Origin: Candidatus Gastranaerophilales bacterium
Lineage (GTDB): Bacteria; Cyanobacteriota; Vampirovibrionia; Gastranaerophilales; Gastranaerophilaceae
Direction: 5' to 3'
Assembly (NCBI GenBank): GCA_944327245.1
Contig: CALVHD010000010.1
Location: 1 to 58,671, forward strand
Length of the DNA stretch: 58,671 bases
Under the pieces are notes generated by a model. It saw only the letters and a program-made list of their open reading frames with translations, did no database searches and was not told the origin of the DNA. The position numbers and the translations under genes were made by a program. Shown here in pieces: positions 44,267-53,042 of the stretch (within the stretch, counting starts at the first letter, position 1; each line of letters starts with the position of its first letter).

Positions 44267-44927
44267 GCTTAAAATCACTAAAAACAAAGAGCTTCGCTTT
44301 ATATCACATTTAGATTGGCAAAATTTAATTTTAAAAATTTTTAGAAGGTGCGAATTAAAGCTTGCTTTGTCGCAAGGTTTTAATAAAATGCCAAAAGTTT
44401 CATATTCGCCTGCACTGCCCATCTTTATTGAATCAAATTGCGAACTTGTTAATTTTCAAACGCTAGAACCACTGAAAAGTGATTTTTTAGACAAATTTAA
44501 AAAATTTTCTCCTAACGGAATTAATGTTATTTCTCTAAAAGAAATTACAGAAAATGTAAATGAACCTAAATCTCTTGAAAATTACGTTCAATGGGCAAGA
44601 TATGAGGCAGTTTTAAATAATAAAAAAAATCATGTTTACAATTTAGATAAAATAAGATATATTATAGAAAAGTGTTTATCTTCGGATGAATTATTAATCA
44701 CGAAGAAAACTAAAAAAGGTATAGAAAAAACGATTAATTATCGAAATTCCCTAAGAAGTTTTGAAATTCTGGATGACAATGTTTTAAGCTTTGTTTTAAA
44801 AGTGGGACAAAATGAGGAAATTCCCTCATTAAGAGCGGATGAATTTATAAAAACCTTATTTGAAGACAGCAACATTTTCAAAATAAAAAGAGTGGAATTT
44901 TTCGATACCAACTTGAGAGTTATTTAA
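44238..44927 (+). CDS. DUF2344 (TIGR03936) family protein
   Basis: A 229-residue protein whose first 80 residues match the DUF2344 pattern: YRLKITKNKELRFISHLDW, then LALSQGFNKMPKVSYSPALP. The family is usually attached or next to a B12-binding-domain radical SAM protein and near rne/rng. Here the RNase E/G gene follows at 20 bases but the radical SAM protein is not in this cluster. It may act on rRNA or tRNA, but its reaction is not established. Confidence 0.85.
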   Translation: MSEEKIYKYRLKITKNKELRFISHLDWQNLILKIFRRCELKLALSQGFNKMPKVSYSPALPIFIESNCELVNFQTLEPLKSDFLDKFKKFSPNGINVISLKEITENVNEPKSLENYVQWARYEAVLNNKKNHVYNLDKIRYIIEKCLSSDELLITKKTKKGIEKTINYRNSLRSFEILDDNVLSFVLKVGQNEEIPSLRADEFIKTLFEDSNIFKIKRVEFFDTNLRVI

Positions 44928-44946
44928 GTTTAAAGGAATTTTTACC

Positions 44947-46752
44947 ATGACAAAAAAAATTGTAATATCAGAAAAAGATAATATTGCTGCCTTAACCGAA
45001 GACAACAAAGTTTGTGAATTTTTTGTTTCAAAAGGTGATGTTTTATTAGGCGATGTTTATTTATCAAGAGTAGACAACATACTTCCATCTATTGAAGCTG
45101 CATTTGTCGATGTAGGCATGAATGATAAAATGGGCTTTATCCATACCGATGATATTATGGGAAAAGGAACCCTAAAAGAAAAAGTTAAACCCAATCAAAA
45201 ATTAATTGTACAAGTTGTAAAAGAACCTACAGGTCACAAAGGTCCAAGAGTAACAACAGCACTTTCTTTGCCGGGAAGATTTTTAGTTTTGCTTCCTGAT
45301 GAAAAAGGAGTAAATGTTTCAAAAAAAATTACTTCTCAAAAAGAAAGAGCAAGATTAAAATCTATCGTTAGCCTATTAAAGCCGGTAGGCGTAGGTGTTA
45401 TAGTAAGAACTGAAGCCGAAGGACAAACAGATGCTGAAATTCAAGAAGACTTAGAAATATTGTTGGAAAAATGGAATTCAATAGTGAACGCTGCAGACAG
45501 TGCTCAACCTCCAACATTGTTATATAGAGATCAAGATTTATTATACAGAGTTATAAGAGAAGCTTGTGATTCTAACGTTGATGAAATTATTGTTGATACT
45601 GCCTTTGCACTTCATAGAACTACTCAATTATTACAACATTGGAACATGCAAGTAAAAGTTACAATGCACAAAGGAAATGAACCTTTGCTAGTTGCAACGG
45701 GCATAAACAAAGAAATATTAAATTCCCTAAACACAAGGGTCAATTTACCATTAGGCGGATATTTATTTATCCAACAAACAGAGGCGCTTACAGTAGTTGA
45801 TGTAAACTCAGGTAAATTTACAAGCTCATCAAATCAGGCAGAAACTATATTAAAAACCAATATGCAAGCGGCAGACGAAATAGCCAGACAACTAAAACTA
45901 AGAAATATCGGCGGCATGGTTGTGATTGATTTCATTGATATGGCTTCAAGAATGGATAAACTAGCGCTTTTGGAACATTTTGAATTAGTTTTAGAAAAAG
46001 ATAAAGCAAAACCTCAAATCGGTCAATTGTCTGATTTAGGTCTGGTTGAGCTGACAAGGCACAGACAAGGTCAAAGTTTAGCTGAAATATTCACTAAAAA
46101 ATGCGATAAATGCCAAGGTCAAGGTTTTATCATTGATGAATTAAAATTCTCAACACCAACTAATATTGGTGAATCAAGAGCAAAAATGAACAAAATCAAA
46201 GGGCCTTTCAACTCTAATTTTAACCAAGAAAGCCCCAACAACCAAAATCAAAGAAATCATAAATTTGATAAAAATCAAAAAAGAGATAAAAGAAATCAGC
46301 AAAATTATCAAAACAACAATCAACAACAAAATCCTCAACAAACACCTGCTCAAGAACTTACAAAAGCACAGGTTAATGATATAATTGATGATTTAATTAA
46401 AGATGTTGAATTGAACAATTCAGCTGAGCCAATTGAAGAAAAAACAAAAGAACCAAAAACAACTAACGAAGATACACAAATTAAAGAAGCTGTTGAAGAA
46501 GTTGCTATCGATATGGCTCAACAAAAAGTTCAAGAATTAAAAGAAACTCCCTCTGAAGTTAAAGAAGAAACAACAGAACAAAAAGAAGAACCTAAAAAAT
46601 TATCAAGAAAAGCAAAGAAAACAAGAAAAAAATCAGAAATTATTTCTGAAGTTAAAGAAGAAACAACAGAACAAAAAGAAGAAACAACAGATATAAAAGA
46701 AGAAAAACCAAAAAGAAGAACAAGGAGAACAAAAAGTGCTAAAACAAATTAA
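44947..46752 (+). CDS. rne: Ribonuclease E/G
   Basis: Endoribonuclease for mRNA decay and rRNA processing. The catalytic core (residues 1-400 of 601) has an S1 domain, catalytic Asp285 (VVDVNSG) and Asp328 (VVIDFIDM), and the zinc-link Cys pair at 386 and 389 (CDKCQGQG). The C-terminal 200 residues are low complexity: an N/Q-rich stretch, then K/E-rich segments with a perfect 39-base DNA repeat (46552-46590 and 46645-46683), ending in a basic RRTRRTKSAK tail, as in tails that bind partners or RNA. AAAGGA precedes the ATG. Confidence 0.96.
   Translation: MTKKIVISEKDNIAALTEDNKVCEFFVSKGDVLLGDVYLSRVDNILPSIEAAFVDVGMNDKMGFIHTDDIMGKGTLKEKVKPNQKLIVQVVKEPTGHKGPRVTTALSLPGRFLVLLPDEKGVNVSKKITSQKERARLKSIVSLLKPVGVGVIVRTEAEGQTDAEIQEDLEILLEKWNSIVNAADSAQPPTLLYRDQDLLYRVIREACDSNVDEIIVDTAFALHRTTQLLQHWNMQVKVTMHKGNEPLLVATGINKEILNSLNTRVNLPLGGYLFIQQTEALTVVDVNSGKFTSSSNQAETILKTNMQAADEIARQLKLRNIGGMVVIDFIDMASRMDKLALLEHFELVLEKDKAKPQIGQLSDLGLVELTRHRQGQSLAEIFTKKCDKCQGQGFIIDELKFSTPTNIGESRAKMNKIKGPFNSNFNQESPNNQNQRNHKFDKNQKRDKRNQQNYQNNNQQQNPQQTPAQELTKAQVNDIIDDLIKDVELNNSAEPIEEKTKEPKTTNEDTQIKEAVEEVAIDMAQQKVQELKETPSEVKEETTEQKEEPKKLSRKAKKTRKKSEIISEVKEETTEQKEETTDIKEEKPKRRTRRTKSAKTN
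46552..46683 (+). repeat. 39-base in-frame direct repeat in rne
   Basis: Bases 46552-46590 and 46645-46683 are identical and encode SEVKEETTEQKEE twice, 93 bases apart and in frame. Such slippage-prone duplication would change tail length without a frameshift. Confidence 0.85.
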
Positions 46753-47158
46753 TAAGATATTTGTTCTTATATATGTTCTTTTATCCTTTCTGTTTTGTCC
46801 TGTTGTTATGGCGGATTTGGCAAACACAAATCAAACAGAAAACAACAAAATGGAACTTATTCAAAACGATGTCAGAGTTAACGATTTAGACATCGAACCG
46901 ATTAATGTTCAAGACGTAAAAAAAGATGTAATTCCCGATCCGCACAAAGAAAGCAAAAAAGTTATGGCACTTTTTTTAAAAACCATGCTGGGAGTAGCAA
47001 TTTGTGCAGTATTATTGTATATTGTTCTTTTATTTGTAAAAAAATTCTATAGCAGCGCTTTTGTTTCTGAAGAAGATGAATATGAAAATCTTGATTTATC
47101 TACGCCTGACAACAAACAAGAAGCTCTTAAATCATTTTTAAACAGAAGCATTAAATAA
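46736..47158 (+). CDS. Small bitopic membrane protein
   Basis: A 140-residue protein with a signal peptide-like start (IFVLIYVLLSFLFCPVVMA) and a second membrane segment at about residues 75-97, ending in an acidic then basic cytoplasmic tail. The topology resembles FliO-like proteins, but the sequence does not allow a call. It starts with GTG, supported by AAGGAG nine bases upstream, and overlaps rne by 17 bases, so it is coupled to it. Confidence 0.7.
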   Translation: MLKQINKIFVLIYVLLSFLFCPVVMADLANTNQTENNKMELIQNDVRVNDLDIEPINVQDVKKDVIPDPHKESKKVMALFLKTMLGVAICAVLLYIVLLFVKKFYSSAFVSEEDEYENLDLSTPDNKQEALKSFLNRSIK

Positions 47159-47164
47159 AAACTC

Positions 47165-47246
47165 TAAGGATTGCCTTTTTATGCAACAATATCATCCTGA
47201 ACATCATGTTCATTTTGACAAATTGCGTTTTCATCAGGCAATCCTT
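47165..47246. repeat. Inverted repeat at the 3' end of the Cys-rich gene
   Basis: AAGGATTGCC (47165-47174) and GGCAATCCTT (47237-47246) are perfect 10-base inverted arms 62 bases apart. The first lies between the two convergent genes, the second inside the coding end of the Cys-rich gene. TTTTT follows the first arm on the plus strand. It may form a long-loop hairpin in either transcript. Confidence 0.4.
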
Positions 47247-47457
47247 GTGTTTTTAAAAGAATATCAACAATGTGTTTCATTTGACATTTGAATGAATACT
47301 TTGCCTTCGTAATCGGACAAATTTCACAATTACAATTAATTTTATAACATTCCAAAGCTTGTTGTGTCCAATTCTGCACAATAGAATCGGAAATTATTCC
47401 GTTGGTCTGGCATACAAAATGTTCATCTTCAAAGTTATAAGCATAACTTTTAAACAA
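47179..47457 (-). CDS. Small cysteine-rich protein
   Basis: A 92-residue protein with clustered cysteines: CYKINCNCEICPITKAKYSFKC spans residues 36-57 and could bind a metal or iron-sulphur cluster. No family was recognised. TTG at 47457 is preferred because GAGGGG sits six bases before it; the longer TTG start at 47481 lacks a ribosome site. It is convergent with the small membrane protein gene. Confidence 0.6.
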   Translation of the reverse strand: MFKSYAYNFEDEHFVCQTNGIISDSIVQNWTQQALECYKINCNCEICPITKAKYSFKCQMKHIVDILLKTQGLPDENAICQNEHDVQDDIVA

Positions 47458-47608
47458 AATATTCCCCTCAAATCGTAGCAAATCTTATATACAATTATAT
47501 TATGCACCAATTTTTGAATTTTATCAAATAAATCCTATGAATGTAGTACTTGAATAAATTATTCTTTTCGGCAATTAAAAAACTTAAAAAATAAAATAAA
47601 CTTTTATT

Positions 47609-49075
47609 ATGTTTGATTATTTTAAAAATATTGCGGAAAAAAACTCATGCCAGTCTATTGGCGTATGTTCGGTTCATCCGAGCGTAAACTCTTTATATGA
47701 AATACTTTTAATGCAATTAAGAGATATATCATATTATCTTGTTAAATTAAAAGAATTTGGCTTTTTGAACAACAACATCATGAATGTTGTAATAGAAACT
47801 CTATCAACATTTTTAATAAATACAAATTTCAATCAAAGCAAATATCTTAATTTAATAATAAAATTGCACAACATTAAAGAAGAAACAAAAGATAAATATA
47901 TAAATTATTGCTCTGTGCATAAATTCCCTTGCGAAGTTATTAATACTGATTTCAAAATCAACGAGAAAACAACAATATCTGAATTAATTAATTATTCTCA
48001 AAATACAATCATGAACAAGCAAAAAGACTGCGATAGAAAAAAACAACGTCTTTTTGAACTTATTACACTTCAAGCAAAATTATGCGCAATTACCATATCA
48101 AAAATAAAAAAACTTGATATAAACTTTAATGAATATGATTATGAAGTTATAAGATTTTTTGCTCTTACAAACGGATATTCAATTAGAGATGAAAAAATCA
48201 TAAGAAGAATAAAAGAATTTTCTAATATTTCAGCCCAATCAAAAGAAAAACTTAATTTAATATATAAAGAAAAATATGGAAATAAAGAAACTGCTTCTAT
48301 TCTAACTTCTGCACAAAAAGGGCACTCTATCCTTGTTTCAGGAGATGATCTTGATGAACTTGAAAAAGTTTTAAAAACTCTTGAAGAATATGACCCCAAA
48401 ACCCCAATAAACGTATATACAAACGGCGCATTGATTTTGGCCCATTTTTATCCATATTTTAAAAATAATAAATTTTTAAAAGGACACCTCGGAAAAGATA
48501 ACACAGAATATGAATTTTCAGTATTTCCGGGGTCAATTTTAATAACAAAAAATTTCGTCCAAAAAATAGACACCTTATATCGTGGTGAAATATTTTCCAA
48601 TAAACTCATTTCATTTGAAAAAGTTTTTGATATAGAAAATAACGACTACAAACCCCTGATTAATTCTTGTTTAAACACAGAGGGATATACCAAAAATCAA
48701 GAAAAAAAATATCTTAAAATCACATATGATATTCAAGAAATACAAAAAGCTCTTGAAAATATAGAAAACGAAGAAGTAGTTTTAATTGCAGGAAAACCTG
48801 ATGATAACTACATTGGAGAATATAAAAATAAAAAAATAATTACCTTCAACTGGCCTTTAGAAGAAGATATCATGATAAAATCAATAAAACATTTAAAAAA
48901 TAAAAATATAAAAACTTCAATCTTCTTCTCTCAATGCAACCTTTCAAGCATAGACACAATTCTTTCTTTGTTAAACGAAGAAATTAATATCTATCTTGCG
49001 CAATGTTCTTCATTTTTAATTAACCCTCATGTTATTGAAGCCTTAAAAGAAGATTTCAAGGTTAACATAATATAA
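47609..49075 (+). CDS. Hybrid-cluster-protein homologue lacking metal ligands
   Basis: A 488-residue relative of hydroxylamine reductase (HCP)/CO dehydrogenase-type proteins. The N-terminus CQSIGVCSVHPSVNSLYEIL, the ILVSGDDLDELE and INVYTNGALILAH segments, and the C-terminal FLINPHVIEALKEDF match HCP in order. Yet the hybrid-cluster ligands are altered: Asp246 where HCP has His, Ala274 where it has Glu (GEML becomes GALI), Phe316 where it has Cys (TTNCI becomes TKNFV), and only two of four N-terminal Cys remain. So it probably does not reduce hydroxylamine. Its role is unknown; a related group with this form may exist in other anaerobes. Confidence 0.82.
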   Translation: MFDYFKNIAEKNSCQSIGVCSVHPSVNSLYEILLMQLRDISYYLVKLKEFGFLNNNIMNVVIETLSTFLINTNFNQSKYLNLIIKLHNIKEETKDKYINYCSVHKFPCEVINTDFKINEKTTISELINYSQNTIMNKQKDCDRKKQRLFELITLQAKLCAITISKIKKLDINFNEYDYEVIRFFALTNGYSIRDEKIIRRIKEFSNISAQSKEKLNLIYKEKYGNKETASILTSAQKGHSILVSGDDLDELEKVLKTLEEYDPKTPINVYTNGALILAHFYPYFKNNKFLKGHLGKDNTEYEFSVFPGSILITKNFVQKIDTLYRGEIFSNKLISFEKVFDIENNDYKPLINSCLNTEGYTKNQEKKYLKITYDIQEIQKALENIENEEVVLIAGKPDDNYIGEYKNKKIITFNWPLEEDIMIKSIKHLKNKNIKTSIFFSQCNLSSIDTILSLLNEEINIYLAQCSSFLINPHVIEALKEDFKVNII

Positions 49076-49077
49076 AA

Positions 49078-49109
49078 TAAACCTCCTATATTTAGGAGGT
49101 TTATTTTTT
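49078..49109. terminator. Bidirectional intrinsic terminator
   Basis: TAAACCTCCTA (49078-49088) and TAGGAGGTTTA (49093-49103) form a perfect 11-bp stem with a four-base loop, followed by TTTTTT on the plus strand and preceded by an A run. It separates the convergent HCP-like and GH13 genes and can serve both. Confidence 0.88.
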
Positions 49110-52100
49110 AATGTGCTCCGTTATATACAGAATTATATTTCCATTTTTCCAAATTCGGATTTGGTACATAAAAAGTTAAAACAGTATCATCAATTTTTAT
49201 TTTTCCCTTTGGTGACATAATTTTTCCATCTTTTACTATGTAATTTATGCCATCGTCAACATATTTTTCTTGTTTATCATCATAAACTTTTCTTCTCAAA
49301 ACAGTGTTGTCGGGAAGTCCGCCAAGACCTTTTTCGTCTTTAATTTCAATTGAATTAACACTATGAACTTCATCAAAATCTGCACCAAGTCTAGATTCAT
49401 TGCCTTTGGGCAAACGATTTGAAGTTACGACACTTATAACTTTTGAACCATTTTCATCATATTTCAATATCGGCCACATTTCTAAATCATCTTGTTTATC
49501 AACATTTAACGATATCGGATAGCCTTCTCTTAAAGCTCTTAATTGAGGGTCTTTATATAATGAAGAAATAGCTTGCATTTTGTTATAATAAGAGCTATAT
49601 CTGGAGTCATTCTTCAATCCGTGAAGAATTTCTCCCCTATTTCCAACATACACATTCTTAGACGGTGTTTCATAACCCGTTTGAGCAAATTCAGCACCAT
49701 TATACAATGTTGGAGTTCCAACTAAAGCATTTACTACTTGCCACAATGATTGTTGTATATTCATAGATTTTGACAACATTCCTTTATGGAAATCAAGCAT
49801 TTTTTCTTTATCATCAATTCCTGCTCTTTTAAATAACATTTGTATTGTAATTTCATATGGAGTTACGCCGAATGCCTCAGCTGTTCTAAAATCAGGTTCA
49901 TCACCTTCTTTAACGACCCCATTTGCTAAATCTTTCAAAGAAGCTAATAATTTTTCTTTTACTTCAGGATTATTGGCATATTTTTTGTCAATTTCTTTTT
50001 TCATAACCTGAGCAACAGCAATAGCTTTAGAATTAATTTCTTCATAATCATCTCTGCCGGTAATTTCAGTTGCAATTTTCTTGTCTTCATCTGAACAATT
50101 TGCCAAATTACCGGATAGATATAACTTCATATCTAAAGGTAGTGCATGCAATAAGCGAGGTTTATCATGGTTTTCATAGAATACATGCGAATACATAACA
50201 GTATGAGGCTGACTATGTTCCATTAAATGTTTTGTTTGTTCTTTTAAAAATGAAACATTTCCCGCCTTATCGCCGACGCCTTCATATCTTTCGGGATTTA
50301 CGCCTGCAAACATGGATAATCTGTTGAAATACTTGTCGTAATTTGAACCTGTTGTTGCGCCAACCTTTTCCAAGAACTGTTGTTCTTTAACATAAGCAAC
50401 GTGGTTTTCATAATCTGAAGCGTAGTAATCTTTTGAAAATCCTGCTTGTGAAACCAAACCACCAAATAAATTTAAAACTTTAGTTCTGTTATCATCGGGA
50501 ACACCGGATTCTTTAAAATAATCTATTCTATTAGCATCTTTGTCATAATATTTTTCAGCAATTTCAAGAACAGCTTTTCTATCTTCATCAGTTATATTAC
50601 CTGTTTTTAAAACATTAGCTGCGGCCATAAAACCCTGTTTATCAATTGAATCACCTGATTTTTTAGCAATCTCGACAAGCGAATTAGCCGTTCTTTCCAA
50701 AAAATCATTTGTTATATCTGGAGCAAATCTTCTCATAGAAGCAACATTGTTCCAATCATAAAAACTGCCAAAATCAGTTATTTCAAGAACAGTATAAGCT
50801 GACGGATTATATTTTTTAACATTTTTTATAAAATCAGACCAAAAATCTGCAACACTGGGCAATATACCACTCTCATCCCAAACTTCATGAAGCGTAGAAT
50901 AGCCGTTTCTAACAGAATCTAAATCAGCAATATCTTTTGCAGCATCAAAACGCCAATTTAAACCACCCTTGCCCATTTCAACAATAGCTTCCGCTTGTCT
51001 AAAATCTTCAAGCGAAATATGGGATAATTCTTTTTTAATTTTATTTCTGATTAAATAAACGTCACGAGATGTAATAGATTTTTGCAATTTTCTTACAACT
51101 TGTTCTCTTTCATCTTTAACATTTATGGGTCTGTGCTTTAACAATGAATTTAAAGTAACTTTTTTCAAGGCGTCTAAATCTATTAAACCCTTAGAATCAA
51201 TTAAATCAGGCTTAAATGAGCTTACTATAAGGCTTTTTAATATTTCGTTTGCATAAACCTTAACAACATAAGTTCTATATTTATCATCACCTTTATACTC
51301 ATCAGGTATTACTTCACTAATAGTAGTTTCAACAATATCATTCAATTTATTAAAAGTATCTTCATTTAAATACTCTTCCCTAAATTGAGGTTCAGAAAAT
51401 ACTGCAGCCAGCTCAGGGCTAACTTCAATTGATTGCAAAGGAAACTCTCTGATATAATCAGCAACTTTTTTACCTTCAGATAAAACTCTTGAAGGTATCT
51501 GTTCAGGATTTTTTTCAATTTGTTCCATCTGCTCAGCCGTAATATCGTTGTTCAATGCAATTTGTTTTTTAGTATTTTCATTAGCCATAGCGGTTCTTAA
51601 AATGAAATCACTTTGAATTGCTTCAGTCCAAAATGAAGCAACACCAAGAAGATAATTTCTTGCATTTCTTATGCCGTCAATATTTTCTTTAGTATTTTCA
51701 GGATTAGACAAATTCATTTTAACAAGATCGACATTACCATCCCAAAAAGAAGCCCCTGCAACGTGTTGTCTATCTGATATTTTAAAATTATCAAATGATA
51801 AAAATTTATTTAAATCTCTAAAATCTTTGATATACACAAAATTTTTATCATTAAAAATCTTCATTCTGGAATCATCCGGATCTACTTCAAAATAGAAAGG
51901 ATGAACAGAATCAGGATAACCTATTACTTCAAAATCTTCTTTTGGTGTAATATCATAACTTGAAATTAATTCTCTTTCATTATTTATTTGCTTTTTGCTT
52001 GCCATGCGGCTGTCAAAAAACTGAATATAAGTTGGCTCTTTTCTGTTATAGCCTTCTTTTTTAGGATTAACAACCCTAATACCCAATGTAGGATATGGAT

Positions 52101-52992
52101 ATTCCTTGCCCTCTTCAGGCATTTTTGGCAATACACCAAGTACAATATTATCTTGTAATTTTAGCATATTATAAAACGGTGAATTTTTGCCCCATTTTAA
52201 TACATGTGCTACCAAAGGCGACTGAATACCTTGAGAAGTAAAAGCGCCATCTGCCACATAACCCTTGCCCAATTTAAACAAATCAAAATTTAAGTCTTTA
52301 AAATCTTCAATATTATTACATTGATATAAATTATTAGACCAATATTTATGTGGAGAAATCGGGTCAACACCAATATCAGGAGTTGTAATTATATATCTAT
52401 AAGGATCTAACTCACCCGTTTTTAAAAGCGCATCAAGACCTTTTAGGCTGCCGCCCAGCTTATTAAAATGATTTCTTCTAAAATCGCTTACTTTTGTTTT
52501 TCTAACCTTGTTATCTATATAAACAGCATCAGAATCAACAAAGCTATGGCGCATTGTTCCTGCTTTAGGAGAAATTCCGTAATTTCTTCCGAGTTCAATT
52601 ATATTTAATTTTGCACCATCTTCTGTTTCAAGACTTTTAAACCCGTCAGTTAAATATCTTGAAGAAGAGCCGTCTTTTTTTGCTATTTTATATCTATATA
52701 CAAAAGCTGGAATTTCTATTTTGTCTACAATATCTTTATTAATTTGAATTTTGCCGTTTTCATCAAACTGAATTAATCTAAAGTCCTCTTTTTTCGGCAT
52801 TATATAGCCGCTTGAATCTTCTTTTTTAGCTAGAAAAGCAAGCTCTAAATATGCATCTTCTTGCAAAGGATTATATGGAGGGGCAGTAAAATCAAACACA
52901 GGAAGACCTGTTTTATGGTATGTGCTTTTAACCCCTTCAAACGAAATTTGTTTTTGTTTAGCTTTTTCAAGTTTATTAATTGATAAATCCAT
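49108..52992 (-). CDS. Giant GH13-type protein with long insertion
   Basis: A 1294-residue protein with alpha-amylase family motifs: region I-like YVADGAFTSQ (Asp248, but the usual Asn-His is Ser-Gln), region II GGLNWRFDAAKD (Asp683), region III TVLEITDF (Glu737) and region IV ENHDKPR (Asp943). All three catalytic acids are present. About 430 residues separate regions I and II, far more than usual, and the inserted part is helical and charged. No signal peptide is present; the N-terminus has the ISFEG motif. GTPTLYNGAEFAQTGYE near 1065 is amylase-like. It is last of a four-gene operon and may act on alpha-glucan inside the cell. Confidence 0.82.
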   Translation of the reverse strand: MDLSINKLEKAKQKQISFEGVKSTYHKTGLPVFDFTAPPYNPLQEDAYLELAFLAKKEDSSGYIMPKKEDFRLIQFDENGKIQINKDIVDKIEIPAFVYRYKIAKKDGSSSRYLTDGFKSLETEDGAKLNIIELGRNYGISPKAGTMRHSFVDSDAVYIDNKVRKTKVSDFRRNHFNKLGGSLKGLDALLKTGELDPYRYIITTPDIGVDPISPHKYWSNNLYQCNNIEDFKDLNFDLFKLGKGYVADGAFTSQGIQSPLVAHVLKWGKNSPFYNMLKLQDNIVLGVLPKMPEEGKEYPYPTLGIRVVNPKKEGYNRKEPTYIQFFDSRMASKKQINNERELISSYDITPKEDFEVIGYPDSVHPFYFEVDPDDSRMKIFNDKNFVYIKDFRDLNKFLSFDNFKISDRQHVAGASFWDGNVDLVKMNLSNPENTKENIDGIRNARNYLLGVASFWTEAIQSDFILRTAMANENTKKQIALNNDITAEQMEQIEKNPEQIPSRVLSEGKKVADYIREFPLQSIEVSPELAAVFSEPQFREEYLNEDTFNKLNDIVETTISEVIPDEYKGDDKYRTYVVKVYANEILKSLIVSSFKPDLIDSKGLIDLDALKKVTLNSLLKHRPINVKDEREQVVRKLQKSITSRDVYLIRNKIKKELSHISLEDFRQAEAIVEMGKGGLNWRFDAAKDIADLDSVRNGYSTLHEVWDESGILPSVADFWSDFIKNVKKYNPSAYTVLEITDFGSFYDWNNVASMRRFAPDITNDFLERTANSLVEIAKKSGDSIDKQGFMAAANVLKTGNITDEDRKAVLEIAEKYYDKDANRIDYFKESGVPDDNRTKVLNLFGGLVSQAGFSKDYYASDYENHVAYVKEQQFLEKVGATTGSNYDKYFNRLSMFAGVNPERYEGVGDKAGNVSFLKEQTKHLMEHSQPHTVMYSHVFYENHDKPRLLHALPLDMKLYLSGNLANCSDEDKKIATEITGRDDYEEINSKAIAVAQVMKKEIDKKYANNPEVKEKLLASLKDLANGVVKEGDEPDFRTAEAFGVTPYEITIQMLFKRAGIDDKEKMLDFHKGMLSKSMNIQQSLWQVVNALVGTPTLYNGAEFAQTGYETPSKNVYVGNRGEILHGLKNDSRYSSYYNKMQAISSLYKDPQLRALREGYPISLNVDKQDDLEMWPILKYDENGSKVISVVTSNRLPKGNESRLGADFDEVHSVNSIEIKDEKGLGGLPDNTVLRRKVYDDKQEKYVDDGINYIVKDGKIMSPKGKIKIDDTVLTFYVPNPNLEKWKYNSVYNGAH

Positions 52993-53042
52993 AACTCATC
53001 CTTTACTGTTTAATTTCCCTTTTGATGAAATTTTTTAACCTT

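Noticed and set aside
46736-47158. FliO for the small membrane protein after rne
   Set aside because: Topology alone is not enough, and no FliO sequence pattern was seen near the second membrane segment.
47609-49075. Functional hydroxylamine reductase
   Set aside because: Essential hybrid-cluster ligands are changed to Asp, Ala and Phe, so only homology, not function, is claimed.
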